In this document: positions 33,870 through 42,935 of the stretch, piece by piece
How positions within the stretch are numbered: position 1 is the first letter of the stretch
How the letters are laid out: every line of letters begins with the position of its first letter
Assembly: GCF_003350375.1 (NCBI RefSeq)
Contig: NZ_QQAR01000010.1
Coordinates: 62,001 to 126,000, forward strand
Reading direction: 5' to 3'
DNA length: 64,000 nt
Source of the DNA: Flavobacterium sp. AG291
GTDB lineage: Bacteria > Bacteroidota > Bacteroidia > Flavobacteriales > Flavobacteriaceae
The notes under the pieces: model-generated
Told to the model about the DNA's origin: nothing
The model's input: only the letters and a program-made list of their open reading frames with translations
Databases searched by the model: none
Made by a program: the position numbers and the translations under genes

Positions 33870-35693
33870 TTATAAATGTTCTTCGCCTTTTTCGGCAAGT
33901 TTGCGTTCCAGTTCTGCCTGAAATTCTTCCATAACAGGTCTTACGGTACTTTCGGGTAGATCGGCTATACGAATGTACATCAACCCATCAATAGCGTTGT
34001 TGAATAGTGGATCGACATTGAATGCAATAACCCTTGCATTTTGCTTAATGTATTTTTTAATAAGTACCGGCAGGCGCAGGTTACCCGGTTCAACTTCTTC
34101 AATAAATTTATCGAATTTGTTCAGGTCAGCTTCAGCTTCGTTAAATACAAAATCCTTGTCGGCATCTTTCAGCTTTACTTTGTATTCTTTCTTAGGATGA
34201 ATGTACTGAGCGATATATGGGTCGTAATAATGTGACTTCATAAACTCAATCATCAGCGATTTAGAGAAGTCAGAAAACTGGTTACTGATACTCACCCCAC
34301 CAATAAGGAATTTATGTTCCGGGTAACGAAGGGTAGTGTGTACGATGCCTTTCCATAACAGGAATAGTGGCATCGGTTTTTGCTGGTATTCTTTTACGAT
34401 AAAGGCACGGCCCATCTCGATAGACTTACTCATCATGTCATACAGTTCCGGTTCAAAACGGAACAGGTCATGCAGATAGAATCCGTCAATACCATATTTT
34501 TTATAGATCTCCGAACCGAGACCCATGCGGTAAGCACCGGCAATTTGTTTCGTGTCTTCGTCCCAAAGGAACATATGATGGTAGTACTTGTCGTACTGGT
34601 CAAGATCAAGCGATTCGTTTGTTCCTTCTCCCACTTCACGGAAAGTAATTTCGCGAAGGCGCCCTATCTCGTGCAATATGTTTGGGATCTTATCGGCAGA
34701 TACAAAGAAAACTTCATAGTTTTTACTTTGCAGCAGTCGGTAATCGCCTTTTCTAAGCGCGGCTACTTCACCCATAATCTTATCCAGATGTGCAGGTGTA
34801 GCAATATCTTTTGGTCCTCTTGAAGTAATCTTGGTAAGATTCAGGTTCGCTGTATCTATAAGCTTGGTTTCCTTTTCAAAAGGATTGGCAAGCATATAGG
34901 TTTTTATCCTGATGAATTCTGTGTAAGCCTCAAGTGTTTCGTGTTCTTCCTGTTCAGCTACCGAAATAGGTTTGCCTATCCTTACTTTAATGACACGGTC
35001 TTTTTGTGTAAGCAGCTCTGATGGCAGCTTAGCAGTGCGCAATGTATCACTCAATTTAGAAAGAAAATAGAACAGTCTGCTGTTTTTAGCATGAAAGTAG
35101 ATAGGAACTACAGGTACTTTTGCTTTTTTGATAAGTCGCATAGCACCTTCTTCCCACGGTTTATCTACAACAAGCTTGTCGTCTTTGTAGGTAGAAACCT
35201 CACCTGCAGGGAAAATTCCTAAAGGCTTGCCATCGCTAAGGTGGCGAAGCGCATCCTTAATCCCCGTAACACTTGATTTGGCATCCTTGTGGTTTTCAAA
35301 AGGATTTACCGGCATTACATAAGGTTTAAGGGGTTCTATTCGGTGTAATAAAAAGTTTGCGATTATCTTAAAGTCAGGATCTTTTTCAACCATTAACTTT
35401 AGTAGTAGTATCCCGTCAATTCCACCTAGTGGATGGTTAGAAACAGTAATGTAAGGTCCGGTCTTGGGCAATCGCTTCAGGTCTTCTTCCGGAATTTCAA
35501 ATTTTATCTGGAATTCATCAAGTATGGCATTCAGGAATTCAAGATCGCTAAGATGCTTGTTCCTGTCGTATATTTTATTAAGGGTTGAGATCTTTAAGAT
35601 CTTCATCAGAAGCCAGCCTGAAAAAGTTCCTAAAAACCCGTATTTGTCAGTCTTTATTGCTTTTGCAACTTCTTTAGCTGTAACTAAACTCAT
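33870..35693 (-). CDS. OlsF-like bifunctional lipid acyltransferase
   Basis: A 607-residue protein with two acyltransferase parts. The N-terminal half is PlsC-like: the HxxxxD motif appears as NHPLGGIDGILLLK, with PAGEVSTYK as the second block. The C-terminal half is of the hemolysin/OlsB N-acyltransferase type (YEVFFVSADKIPNILHEIGRLREITF ... GAYRMGLGSEIY ... FELGR-like EMGRAFIVKEYQ). This order matches OlsF, which in Flavobacterium makes ornithine-type aminolipids; glycine lipids are an alternative product in Bacteroidetes. It acts at the cytoplasmic face of the inner membrane. A TATCTTTG box (35726-35719) lies 26 bases upstream of the start. The product lipid is inferred. Confidence 0.85.
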   Translation of the reverse strand: MSLVTAKEVAKAIKTDKYGFLGTFSGWLLMKILKISTLNKIYDRNKHLSDLEFLNAILDEFQIKFEIPEEDLKRLPKTGPYITVSNHPLGGIDGILLLKLMVEKDPDFKIIANFLLHRIEPLKPYVMPVNPFENHKDAKSSVTGIKDALRHLSDGKPLGIFPAGEVSTYKDDKLVVDKPWEEGAMRLIKKAKVPVVPIYFHAKNSRLFYFLSKLSDTLRTAKLPSELLTQKDRVIKVRIGKPISVAEQEEHETLEAYTEFIRIKTYMLANPFEKETKLIDTANLNLTKITSRGPKDIATPAHLDKIMGEVAALRKGDYRLLQSKNYEVFFVSADKIPNILHEIGRLREITFREVGEGTNESLDLDQYDKYYHHMFLWDEDTKQIAGAYRMGLGSEIYKKYGIDGFYLHDLFRFEPELYDMMSKSIEMGRAFIVKEYQQKPMPLFLLWKGIVHTTLRYPEHKFLIGGVSISNQFSDFSKSLMIEFMKSHYYDPYIAQYIHPKKEYKVKLKDADKDFVFNEAEADLNKFDKFIEEVEPGNLRLPVLIKKYIKQNARVIAFNVDPLFNNAIDGLMYIRIADLPESTVRPVMEEFQAELERKLAEKGEEHL

Positions 35694-35718
35694 CTACATT
35701 TGTGTTTCGGACGAAAAA

Positions 35719-35726
35719 CAAAGATA
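35719..35726 (-). promoter_or_regulatory. Possible -7 promoter box of the acyltransferase gene
   Basis: TATCTTTG on the minus strand fits TAnnTTTG and lies 26 bases before the start codon. No TTG at -33 is visible. Confidence 0.4.
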
Positions 35727-35882
35727 ATAATTATAGCGAAACGTTAAGGATGATTGTCTTTTTTAATGATTATATTAAAATTAAGTGTATTTTATTAATA
35801 TATAGGTAGTTATGTGTTATTAGCGGAAGCTTATTCTATTTGTTTGGTTTTTTGGTTATTTTTGGGAACCAAACTATATGCA

Positions 35883-36644
35883 ATGAGAATTATTTCTTAC
35901 AATGTAAACGGCATCCGCGCCGCTTTTACTAAGGGGTTTATGGACTGGTTAAAACAGGCCGACCCGGATATCATCTGTCTACAGGAAATCAAAGCAACCC
36001 ACGATCAGGTGGCAATACAAGAAATTGAAGAAGCAGGATATCCATACCACTACTGGTTTTCGGCACAAAAAAAGGGATATAGCGGTGTAGCCATATTTTC
36101 TAAACACAAGCCGAACAATGTGGTATATGGTACCGGAATAGAACACATGGACTTTGAAGGTCGTAACCTAAGGCTTGATTTTGATACTTTCTCGGTAATG
36201 AGCCTTTACCTGCCGTCGGGAACCAATATAGACCGACTGGATCATAAATTCAAATACATGGATGATTTCAGGGTATATGTTGATAACCTAAGAAAAGAGA
36301 TTCCGAATCTTATCATCTGTGGCGATTACAACATTTGTCATGAGGCCATAGACATTCACGATCCCATTCGTAATGCAAAGGTCTCAGGTTTCCTTCCGGA
36401 AGAAAGAGCGTGGCTTGATGCCTTTATGAAGAGCGGATTTGTTGATACGTTCCGTCATTTTAATAAAGAGCCCCATAACTACAGCTGGTGGAGCTACCGC
36501 GCCGGAGCCCGTGGCAATAATAAGGGGTGGCGTATTGATTATGCGCTTGCTACCGAACCTATGCGTGAACGCCTTACCCGTGCGGTTATTTTGCCTGAAG
36601 CTAAACACAGCGATCACTGCCCGATAGTGGTGGAGTTTGATTAG
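35883..36644 (+). CDS. xth: Exodeoxyribonuclease III
   Basis: A 253-residue AP endonuclease/3'-exonuclease of the ExoIII family that works in base excision repair. The start MRIISYNVNGIRAAF carries Asn7, and Glu35 in CLQEIKA is the metal ligand. GDYNICHEAIDIHDP and WRIDYALATEP with the final SDHCPIVVEF give the catalytic Asp, Asn and the Asp-His pair. Length is normal. The ATG at 35883 is chosen; upstream in-frame residues are hydrophobic and unrelated. An OmpA-family gene follows 25 bases later and may be cotranscribed. Confidence 0.96.
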   Translation: MRIISYNVNGIRAAFTKGFMDWLKQADPDIICLQEIKATHDQVAIQEIEEAGYPYHYWFSAQKKGYSGVAIFSKHKPNNVVYGTGIEHMDFEGRNLRLDFDTFSVMSLYLPSGTNIDRLDHKFKYMDDFRVYVDNLRKEIPNLIICGDYNICHEAIDIHDPIRNAKVSGFLPEERAWLDAFMKSGFVDTFRHFNKEPHNYSWWSYRAGARGNNKGWRIDYALATEPMRERLTRAVILPEAKHSDHCPIVVEFD

Positions 36645-36669
36645 ATTACCAATAAAACATATATAAAAG

Positions 36670-37632
36670 ATGAAGATGAAAACTATTTCGGCAGCAGTGC
36701 TGGCACTCGCACTGATGACGAGCTGTGTTTCTAAAAAGGTGTATACCGACCTTGAAACAAAATATGCCGACCTTAAAAAGGAAAACCGTACATTGTCAGA
36801 TGAAAATGCTACACTGACTAAAGATAGGAATGAGCTTGATAACAAGTCAAAAGACCTGCAGGCACAACTGGATAAGCTAATTGCCGAAAGGGATAAACTT
36901 TCTAAAGATTATGCATCTACCAAGTCGGGGCTTGACAAAATGCAGTCGTCATATAACGATCTTGAAAAATCGAGCGGAGAGGCTAATGCCAATATGAGCA
37001 AGAAAAACCGTGAGCTTTTAGCTGAACTTGAAGCAAAACAAAAAGCACTTGCTGCAGAACAGGCCAGGTTAAACATGCTGAAGTCTGAACTTGACGAACG
37101 TTCACAGCGTGTTGACGAGCTTGAAGGTATGATCGCTGCTCAGGAGGCAGGGCTTAAAAAACTGAAAGAAACCCTTTCCAAAGCGCTTAACGGATTTGAA
37201 GGTAAAGGTCTTACCGTAGAGCAGAAAAACGGAAAAGTATACGTTTCTATGGAGAACAAGCTATTGTTTGGTTCAGGTAGCTGGACAGTAGGCTCTGAAG
37301 GTAAAAAAGCGGTAACTGAAGTAGGTAAGGTATTAGCAGCAAATCCGGATATAACAGTACTTATCGAAGGACATACGGATAATGTTGCCTACAAAGGCGG
37401 AGGTGATATTGCTGATAACTGGGATCTTTCTACCAAACGTGCTACAGCCATCGTTCACATCCTAAAAGAGAACAAAGAGGTAAATCCCAGAAATCTTACA
37501 GCTGCAGGACGTAGCGAATATGCACCAATAGCAGGTAATGATACTGCCGAAGGAAAATCTAAAAACAGAAGGATCGAGATCATCCTTACACCAAAATTGG
37601 ATGAGCTAAACAAAATGCTAAACGAGATTTAG
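36670..37632 (+). CDS. OmpA-family lipoprotein with coiled-coil
   Basis: A 320-residue protein with a lipoprotein signal (lipobox LMTSC, Cys at 19). Residues about 25-165 form a long coiled coil rich in Lys, Asp, Glu and Leu; residues about 190-310 are an OmpA C-terminal peptidoglycan-binding domain (LLFGSGSWTVGSEGKKA, VLIEGHTDNVAYKG, LSTKRATAIVHIL, GRSEYAPIA and NRRIEIIL). It should anchor the outer membrane to peptidoglycan, with the coiled coil bridging the periplasm. It follows xth at 25 bases. A strong terminator closes the unit. Confidence 0.93.
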   Translation: MKMKTISAAVLALALMTSCVSKKVYTDLETKYADLKKENRTLSDENATLTKDRNELDNKSKDLQAQLDKLIAERDKLSKDYASTKSGLDKMQSSYNDLEKSSGEANANMSKKNRELLAELEAKQKALAAEQARLNMLKSELDERSQRVDELEGMIAAQEAGLKKLKETLSKALNGFEGKGLTVEQKNGKVYVSMENKLLFGSGSWTVGSEGKKAVTEVGKVLAANPDITVLIEGHTDNVAYKGGGDIADNWDLSTKRATAIVHILKENKEVNPRNLTAAGRSEYAPIAGNDTAEGKSKNRRIEIILTPKLDELNKMLNEI

Positions 37633-37649
37633 GATATCTATAAAACAAC

Positions 37650-37684
37650 AAAACGCCGTATACTATTCAATATACGGCGTTTTT
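37650..37684. terminator. Bidirectional terminator
   Basis: AAAACGCCGTATA (37650-37662) and TATACGGCGTTTT (37671-37683) form a perfect 13-base stem. It lies between the OmpA-family gene and the convergent sugar dehydrogenase gene. Confidence 0.9.
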
Positions 37685-37701
37685 AATTGGATTACCATTA
37701 T

Positions 37702-39045
37702 TTAGTTAATCACCAGTTTTGTGTTATATCCGTTTCCGGCAACCTGCAGTTTCAGCATATATACGCCTGCCTGTAGCTGCGATGTATTAATTTTTGTATC
37801 ACCACTGTTAAGATGTTCTTGCAGTACCAGTTGTCCGCTAACATTAAATACCGAAGCAAGTCCTGAATCTGAACCATCTTTAAGTGTGATGGTAACATCC
37901 ATTTTAGCCGGGTTAGGGTAAAGTGAAAAAGCACTGTTAGCAAATTCATTTAGTCCGGCAGTGGTATCTTTTATCTTATATACGCTACCGCTTCCACCTA
38001 CATACAATTCGCCATTCATATCTTCACCAAAGGTGGTAATGTTCGGGCTAAAGTCACCTAACCAGCTTAGTGTACTTCCATCTACCACTCCTATTTCACC
38101 GGTACAGTAGTCAGCAAAAAAGTATTTACCCTGCATATTAGGATACAGGGTTCCGGTATAAACATAACCCCCGGTTATAGAGCATCGCGAGCTTCCTTCG
38201 TGTACATATTCCGCGACAGGTTGTGTATACATTTCTACTAATGAGCAATTGTCAGTACTATATACGGCAGTACCTTCAAAACATTTCCAGCCATAGTTTA
38301 CGCCGGAGGCTGTAGCAACAACTTTGTCAATTTCTTCAACATTTCCCTGTCCTACATCGGCAATCCAGATATTACCGTCATTAAAAGAAAATTTCCATGG
38401 GTTGCGTAATCCGAGTGCCCAAACTTCGTCAGCTCCTTCAATGCCTACATAAGGGTTTGTTTCAGGGATATAAGGTGATGCCGCATCTACATTAAGGCGC
38501 AGGATTTTACCCAACAGTTCATCTTTATTCTGAGCCCTGTTGCCGGGATCGCCGCCGTTACCACCATCACCTGTAGCAATGTACAGATAACCGTCGGGTC
38601 CAAATCGCAAACAGCCTCCATTATGATTGTCATACGGCTGGTCGATGGTAAGCAATACCATTGCTGAAGTTGCATCAGCCACGTTTTCATCGGTGCTGCT
38701 ACGGGTGTAACGAGCTACAACCGTATCGCCATTCAGGTCGGTATAATTTACAAAAAAGTAGCCGTTGGTTTCATAATCGGGGTGAAAGGCGAGGCCGAGT
38801 AATCCCTGCTCACCTCCTCCGCTCACCATAGTACTCAGGTTTAGGAAAGGAGTAGTATTTACTGAACCATTAGCATTCAGTATCTGAATTCTCCCGGTTT
38901 GCTCTACCACAAAAAGGCGTGAATCACCGGCGTTTACAATTTCGGCAGGCCTGTCAAGACCGCTGGCAAAAAGCTCAAGTTCTATCACCTGAGCCTGAGC
39001 TAGTCCCGTTATAAACAGGGACAGCAAGAATAATTTTGTTTTCAT
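37702..39045 (-). CDS. Secreted PQQ-dependent sugar dehydrogenase-type protein with T9SS signal
   Basis: A 447-residue exported protein. A signal peptide (1-18) is followed by a glucose/sorbosone dehydrogenase beta-propeller: LDRPAEIVNAGDSRLFVVEQTGRI, GLLGLAFHPDYETNGYFFVNYT (both typical and each interrupted by conserved Gly), a calcium/PQQ-contact region with GDGGNGGDPGNRAQN, and GLRNPWKFSFN. The last 80 residues are a T9SS type A sorting domain (FSLYPNPAKMDVTI ... LNSGDTKINTSQLQAGVYMLKL). It should oxidise sugars or related alcohols at the surface if PQQ is available. Substrate and cofactor are inferred. Confidence 0.9.
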   Translation of the reverse strand: MKTKLFLLSLFITGLAQAQVIELELFASGLDRPAEIVNAGDSRLFVVEQTGRIQILNANGSVNTTPFLNLSTMVSGGGEQGLLGLAFHPDYETNGYFFVNYTDLNGDTVVARYTRSSTDENVADATSAMVLLTIDQPYDNHNGGCLRFGPDGYLYIATGDGGNGGDPGNRAQNKDELLGKILRLNVDAASPYIPETNPYVGIEGADEVWALGLRNPWKFSFNDGNIWIADVGQGNVEEIDKVVATASGVNYGWKCFEGTAVYSTDNCSLVEMYTQPVAEYVHEGSSRCSITGGYVYTGTLYPNMQGKYFFADYCTGEIGVVDGSTLSWLGDFSPNITTFGEDMNGELYVGGSGSVYKIKDTTAGLNEFANSAFSLYPNPAKMDVTITLKDGSDSGLASVFNVSGQLVLQEHLNSGDTKINTSQLQAGVYMLKLQVAGNGYNTKLVIN

Positions 39046-39118
39046 AGCAGTGAATTAATTGGTTTTATATACTAAATTTACTACAAAATACGCAATTAAT
39101 CCATTGGTTAACAAAATA

Positions 39119-40741
39119 TTATAAGTTAGCTAATGTTTTGCTCTTTGGAGATTTTACTTTATAGCTTATCCTCACTTTTTTAGTTTCAGTGGGTTTAAGG
39201 CTCATTTCCCATGTAAGTATGCCGGTTTCTTTGTCCACTTTAGCGCTGTCGCTTTGCAGTAGTTCCACCTCGATTTCTTTATCGGTGCTTACAGGATATT
39301 GGTCTTTGAGCGTAAGTTTTGCAGCTTCCTTCTTGTTATTTCTGATGATGATGTCATAGGTAAAAACCTGCTCTTTTCCTGAAGAAAGGAATTTGGTGCT
39401 CGATTTCTCGGCAACGGTTTCACGCTTTACAGAGATCTTTTTATCCCTGCCCATACTCAGGTTAAGTGTATCGGCTGTCTGTGACGGATTGATCTGCGTT
39501 TTACCGATGTACATGCCTTCAAAAATGATGTTGGCTTCGCCTCTTAGCATATTGTATTTGGCATAATCGCTTATCTCAGCCAACAGGAAAGCTTCCTGCT
39601 CAAGCTTCGGAACTGAAAAATGCCTGTAGGTAGCAGGTAGCTTTATCTCTTTCAGGGTTACACTGTGCTGTTTGCCGTTGGAGGCAATATCATAGGGCAA
39701 ATCTATATCAAATGATACGTTCATTTGATGTTCAGTTATAGTTGCTGCGACGTTAGATTTTGCTTTTGTAGTTGTTCTGTAGGCTTCAACAACAACATCG
39801 GATAATTCCTGACTGGCAGCACCTATTATAGCTACATTATTTGTGTTACCATAAGCTAAGGAATCATATTGACGGTTTTCAAACCTCAAAAACCATGGGC
39901 TTAGCTCGGGTGCAAAGCTGCTCTGGTTGGGCATGCCGCTTGACAGGGTAAGCTTTACTTTTTTCCAGTCGATACCCGTTTGTTGCACTACCTGAGCTTT
40001 ATACAGCATATTGATAGGCGAGGTAATATCGTCAGCCCTCAAATCGTAGAATGGCTGCCAGGAAGCACCTTGTGTAAGGTAACTGATGTCTAACTGGGTG
40101 CTGAGTGCGGTTTCACTCATTATCTGCAATACGAGTTTTCCGGTAGATATTTTTTCTTCTTTACTGATGTTTACCTCCAGCTTGCTTTTTAGGTCAGTCA
40201 GTTTTTCGTTAAGCTTCTGTTCTTTCGTAGTGAGAGTATTAATAGTGTTGGCCGTTTCGGTACGCTTGGTTTTGTAGTAATCTACCATTTTCATCAGTTC
40301 GGTAACGCTAAGACCTGACTGCTGCCCGTATACCTGGTTGTTCTTATCGAGCAGTTCGAGTGTTTTTTGTTCCGATGTTTTCTGGTTGTAAACAAGTGCA
40401 ATTTGTTCTTCAACCAGTTTTATACTGTCGCGCACTTTTTTAAGGGCAGGGGAGTTCTCATCGGTTTCAAATTCTGAGATATAATTGTTGGTAAATTGTG
40501 ACGATAGTATCGTAACATTAGAAGGCACACCCACCTGAAGCGTGTTTTCCAACAGATAGTTGGCTACGTTCTTAATTACTACTTCCGATGTGCCTGCGGG
40601 AAGCGTTACGGCTGCCGACTGTGAAATTTCAGCTGAATTGAAATAAACGGTAGCAGCTTTTACTTTTGCGGAAGTAAAAATTGGTTTTTGGCCAAATGCA
40701 GTGGCTGTTGCCAAAAAAAGCAGAAGGAATATCTTTTTCAT
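39119..40741 (-). CDS. DUF4139 / MuiA-like secreted protein
   Basis: A 540-residue protein with a signal peptide (1-17, ending TAFGQ). The N-terminal part matches the DUF4140 pattern (SAKVKAATVYFNSAEISQ ... LPAGTSEVVIKNVAN), the middle is a coiled coil (about 95-190) and the C-terminal half matches DUF4139 (TQGASWQPFYDLRADD, QTGIDWKKVKLTLSSGMP and the final GILTWEMSLKPTETKKVRISY). Relatives are called mucoidy inhibitor A, but the biochemical role is unknown. It probably sits in the periplasm or outer membrane. The following intergenic space holds a MITE-like repeat. Confidence 0.88.
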   Translation of the reverse strand: MKKIFLLLFLATATAFGQKPIFTSAKVKAATVYFNSAEISQSAAVTLPAGTSEVVIKNVANYLLENTLQVGVPSNVTILSSQFTNNYISEFETDENSPALKKVRDSIKLVEEQIALVYNQKTSEQKTLELLDKNNQVYGQQSGLSVTELMKMVDYYKTKRTETANTINTLTTKEQKLNEKLTDLKSKLEVNISKEEKISTGKLVLQIMSETALSTQLDISYLTQGASWQPFYDLRADDITSPINMLYKAQVVQQTGIDWKKVKLTLSSGMPNQSSFAPELSPWFLRFENRQYDSLAYGNTNNVAIIGAASQELSDVVVEAYRTTTKAKSNVAATITEHQMNVSFDIDLPYDIASNGKQHSVTLKEIKLPATYRHFSVPKLEQEAFLLAEISDYAKYNMLRGEANIIFEGMYIGKTQINPSQTADTLNLSMGRDKKISVKRETVAEKSSTKFLSSGKEQVFTYDIIIRNNKKEAAKLTLKDQYPVSTDKEIEVELLQSDSAKVDKETGILTWEMSLKPTETKKVRISYKVKSPKSKTLANL

Positions 40742-40816
40742 AAAGTTTGTCTTTACTACTATAGATTATCTTTTTGCGTAAAAGGTTGGGAAGACCCGTA
40801 AATATTTTTTTGATGG

Positions 40817-40915
40817 TTTTAACCACAAAGCACACAAGGGTTTCACAAACCCCGATGCCGGGGCACAAAGCTTTGTGTTCTTTGTGGTTTATTTAGTGAT
40901 CCTTGTGGTTAAATT
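40817..40915. repeat. MITE-like element with terminal inverted repeats
   Basis: A 99-base element begins TTTTAACCACAAAG and ends CCTTGTGGTTAAATT, so its ends form an imperfect 14-base terminal inverted repeat. Internal CTTTGTGGTT (40880-40889), a CACAAAGCTTTGTG palindrome (40864-40877) and CCCCGATGCCGGGG (40850-40863) add further dyads. No coding potential is seen. It sits between two genes on the minus strand. Confidence 0.7.
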
Positions 40916-40930
40916 ATACGTCTCTTTTTC

Positions 40931-42922
40931 TTAAAAAATCTCCTTAGAAAGATTCATAAAAAAGTCCTTTACTCCGGTGGTATCATTCTCAAACGGATTG
41001 GCTTCTTTAATCTTTATGCGTGAACGGGCGCGTCCGGTAACGTCTATCTGCCCGGTTTGGGCAATGGTGTCTTCAGCGGTTACAAGGCCACGTCGCAACA
41101 TTAGTTTCTTTATGTAGTCATTATGCTTCACGGCAAAAGGCTTCAGTTTGCCTTCGTCGTTAAACTGCCACATAAATCCTTTTGGCCTCGGGATAATGCT
41201 TGCCAGATAGATACACTCATCAAGTGTAAGCTGGCTTGGGCTTTTCTGGAAATAATAAGATGATGCTTCGCCTATGCCATATACATCAGGACCCCATTCG
41301 ATAATGTTGAAATATACCTCAAGCATGCGCTCTTTGCTGGCAATACGGTTGTTCTCGAGTATATAAACCAAAAGGATCTCTTCAAGTTTTCGCGAAAGTG
41401 TTTTCTCGCGCGTAAGGAATACGTTCTTAACCAGCTGCATGCTTATGGTACTTGCACCACGAGAGAATTTCCTTGTTTTTATATTCTTGATGATAGACTG
41501 CTTGAACGCCTCATTGATAAAGCCCCTATGGCTAAAGAACGAAGGATCTTCGCAGGTAAGTACCGCTTTGCGAAGGAAAGGCGAAATCTGCTCCATTGGG
41601 GTATAATATGGATTATCTACTGTCAATGGTATGGCACGTTGTATCCTGCCATTATCAATAGCCCTGTAGGTAAAAGCAGTATTAAGTTTGGCAAGGTCGG
41701 CAGCACCATATTTAATGATCTTAAACCCATCTTTTTTCAGGCTGCTGTCAAATACCAGTTCACGAGGTTTATTTTTGTTGTATAAAAAGTCAAGATTGTA
41801 GCTAAAACTGCCTTCGGCCTCCATACCTTCAAAGTTGGTGAAAAGTCCCTTAGGTAATGATACTATAAAATCCTGAGCATCCATTTTTGGAATTCGGGCC
41901 TTCATTTCATAGATGGTATCTTCCTCTACACTGTATTTCAGGAAGGGGTGTACTTTTATTTTGTTCAGCTGCATCGTTGAGGTGCTGTCCAGGGCAATAA
42001 AATCAGATCCTAAAAGGAAGCGGTAATCAAAACGGGCATTGTCTATTATCACATCCTGATTAGCGATTCGCTTATGGTTTATCATGAAATTCTTAATGGA
42101 AGCATAACCGTCTATGTGTAGTTTCCCAAGGCTCATATCTATATCATCCAAATTGAGGTGGATGGCATCAAAGCCCGATGTTAGTCCGTAACGTTCGTTA
42201 AGGTAAGGAATCTGTATTTGTGTACCATCGGTATTAAAGAAGTCCAGATCGGCCTGTTTGTTCCTTGGGTCAGCAAAGCCTTTTACTTTCCAGTTTTGGG
42301 CAATGTCTTTTGCGGTAACTCCAATGGTAGATTCCAGTTGTTTGTCGGCAAGTTTAAGTTCCTTCAGATGGAGTGTAACCTTTCTTCCCATGTCGTCAAG
42401 GCGAAGGTTCAGATTAGTGAGCACCATATCAGTAGGTACAAGGTTTAGCGCTTTGTTCAATAACCTGTAGGCACGCGAGGCATAGTCGGGACCGTCAGTA
42501 TTGTCCTCTTCCTCATCTTTGTTTTTTTTCTTCAGGAAAGCGTCAAAGTTCTTGCCGTTTTCGTTCTTTACAAGCTGAATAAATCCATTTTTCATCTCCA
42601 GGCTTCCGAGCTGTACGTCACCTGTGAGGAGATGCATCAGGTTAATACTTGTTTTAAGTTCCTTTACGCTTAAAAGAGTATCGGCATTTTTTGGAGCGAG
42701 TACTATCTCCTTCATCTCAATACCCGAAAGTCCGTGAAAAGAAGCTTCTTTTACGGTAAAGGTACTATTGTACTCGGTATTCATTTTGCCGGAAACTTTT
42801 GTTATCGCTTTTTGCAGGATCGAGTTCCTGAAAGCAAAGAAAAGCACCCCTGAAACGATAATGAGTACTACAACTATTCCGATTGCCCAAAAGGCTATTT
42901 TTTTAATTCTGTTTTTTCGCAT
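40931..42922 (-). CDS. AsmA-like domain fused to a peptidoglycan glycosyltransferase (GT51)
   Basis: A 663-residue membrane protein. One transmembrane helix (9-31) is followed by an AsmA-like region (about 32-400: repeated amphipathic strands such as FTVKEASFHGLSGIEMKEIVL and VTLHLKELKLADKQLES). Residues about 430-600 are a family-51 glycosyltransferase: catalytic E458-D459 in TCEDPSFFSHRG, GASTISMQLVKNVFL (489-503) and KERMLEVYFNIIEWG (530-544). No transpeptidase domain follows, so it should polymerise glycan strands only, outside the inner membrane. Monofunctional enzymes (MtgA) are about 240 residues, so the long N-terminal half is unusual. Its start is 13 bases after radA. Confidence 0.88.
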   Translation of the reverse strand: MRKNRIKKIAFWAIGIVVVLIIVSGVLFFAFRNSILQKAITKVSGKMNTEYNSTFTVKEASFHGLSGIEMKEIVLAPKNADTLLSVKELKTSINLMHLLTGDVQLGSLEMKNGFIQLVKNENGKNFDAFLKKKNKDEEEDNTDGPDYASRAYRLLNKALNLVPTDMVLTNLNLRLDDMGRKVTLHLKELKLADKQLESTIGVTAKDIAQNWKVKGFADPRNKQADLDFFNTDGTQIQIPYLNERYGLTSGFDAIHLNLDDIDMSLGKLHIDGYASIKNFMINHKRIANQDVIIDNARFDYRFLLGSDFIALDSTSTMQLNKIKVHPFLKYSVEEDTIYEMKARIPKMDAQDFIVSLPKGLFTNFEGMEAEGSFSYNLDFLYNKNKPRELVFDSSLKKDGFKIIKYGAADLAKLNTAFTYRAIDNGRIQRAIPLTVDNPYYTPMEQISPFLRKAVLTCEDPSFFSHRGFINEAFKQSIIKNIKTRKFSRGASTISMQLVKNVFLTREKTLSRKLEEILLVYILENNRIASKERMLEVYFNIIEWGPDVYGIGEASSYYFQKSPSQLTLDECIYLASIIPRPKGFMWQFNDEGKLKPFAVKHNDYIKKLMLRRGLVTAEDTIAQTGQIDVTGRARSRIKIKEANPFENDTTGVKDFFMNLSKEIF

Positions 42923-42935
42923 TCTGTATAATTAC

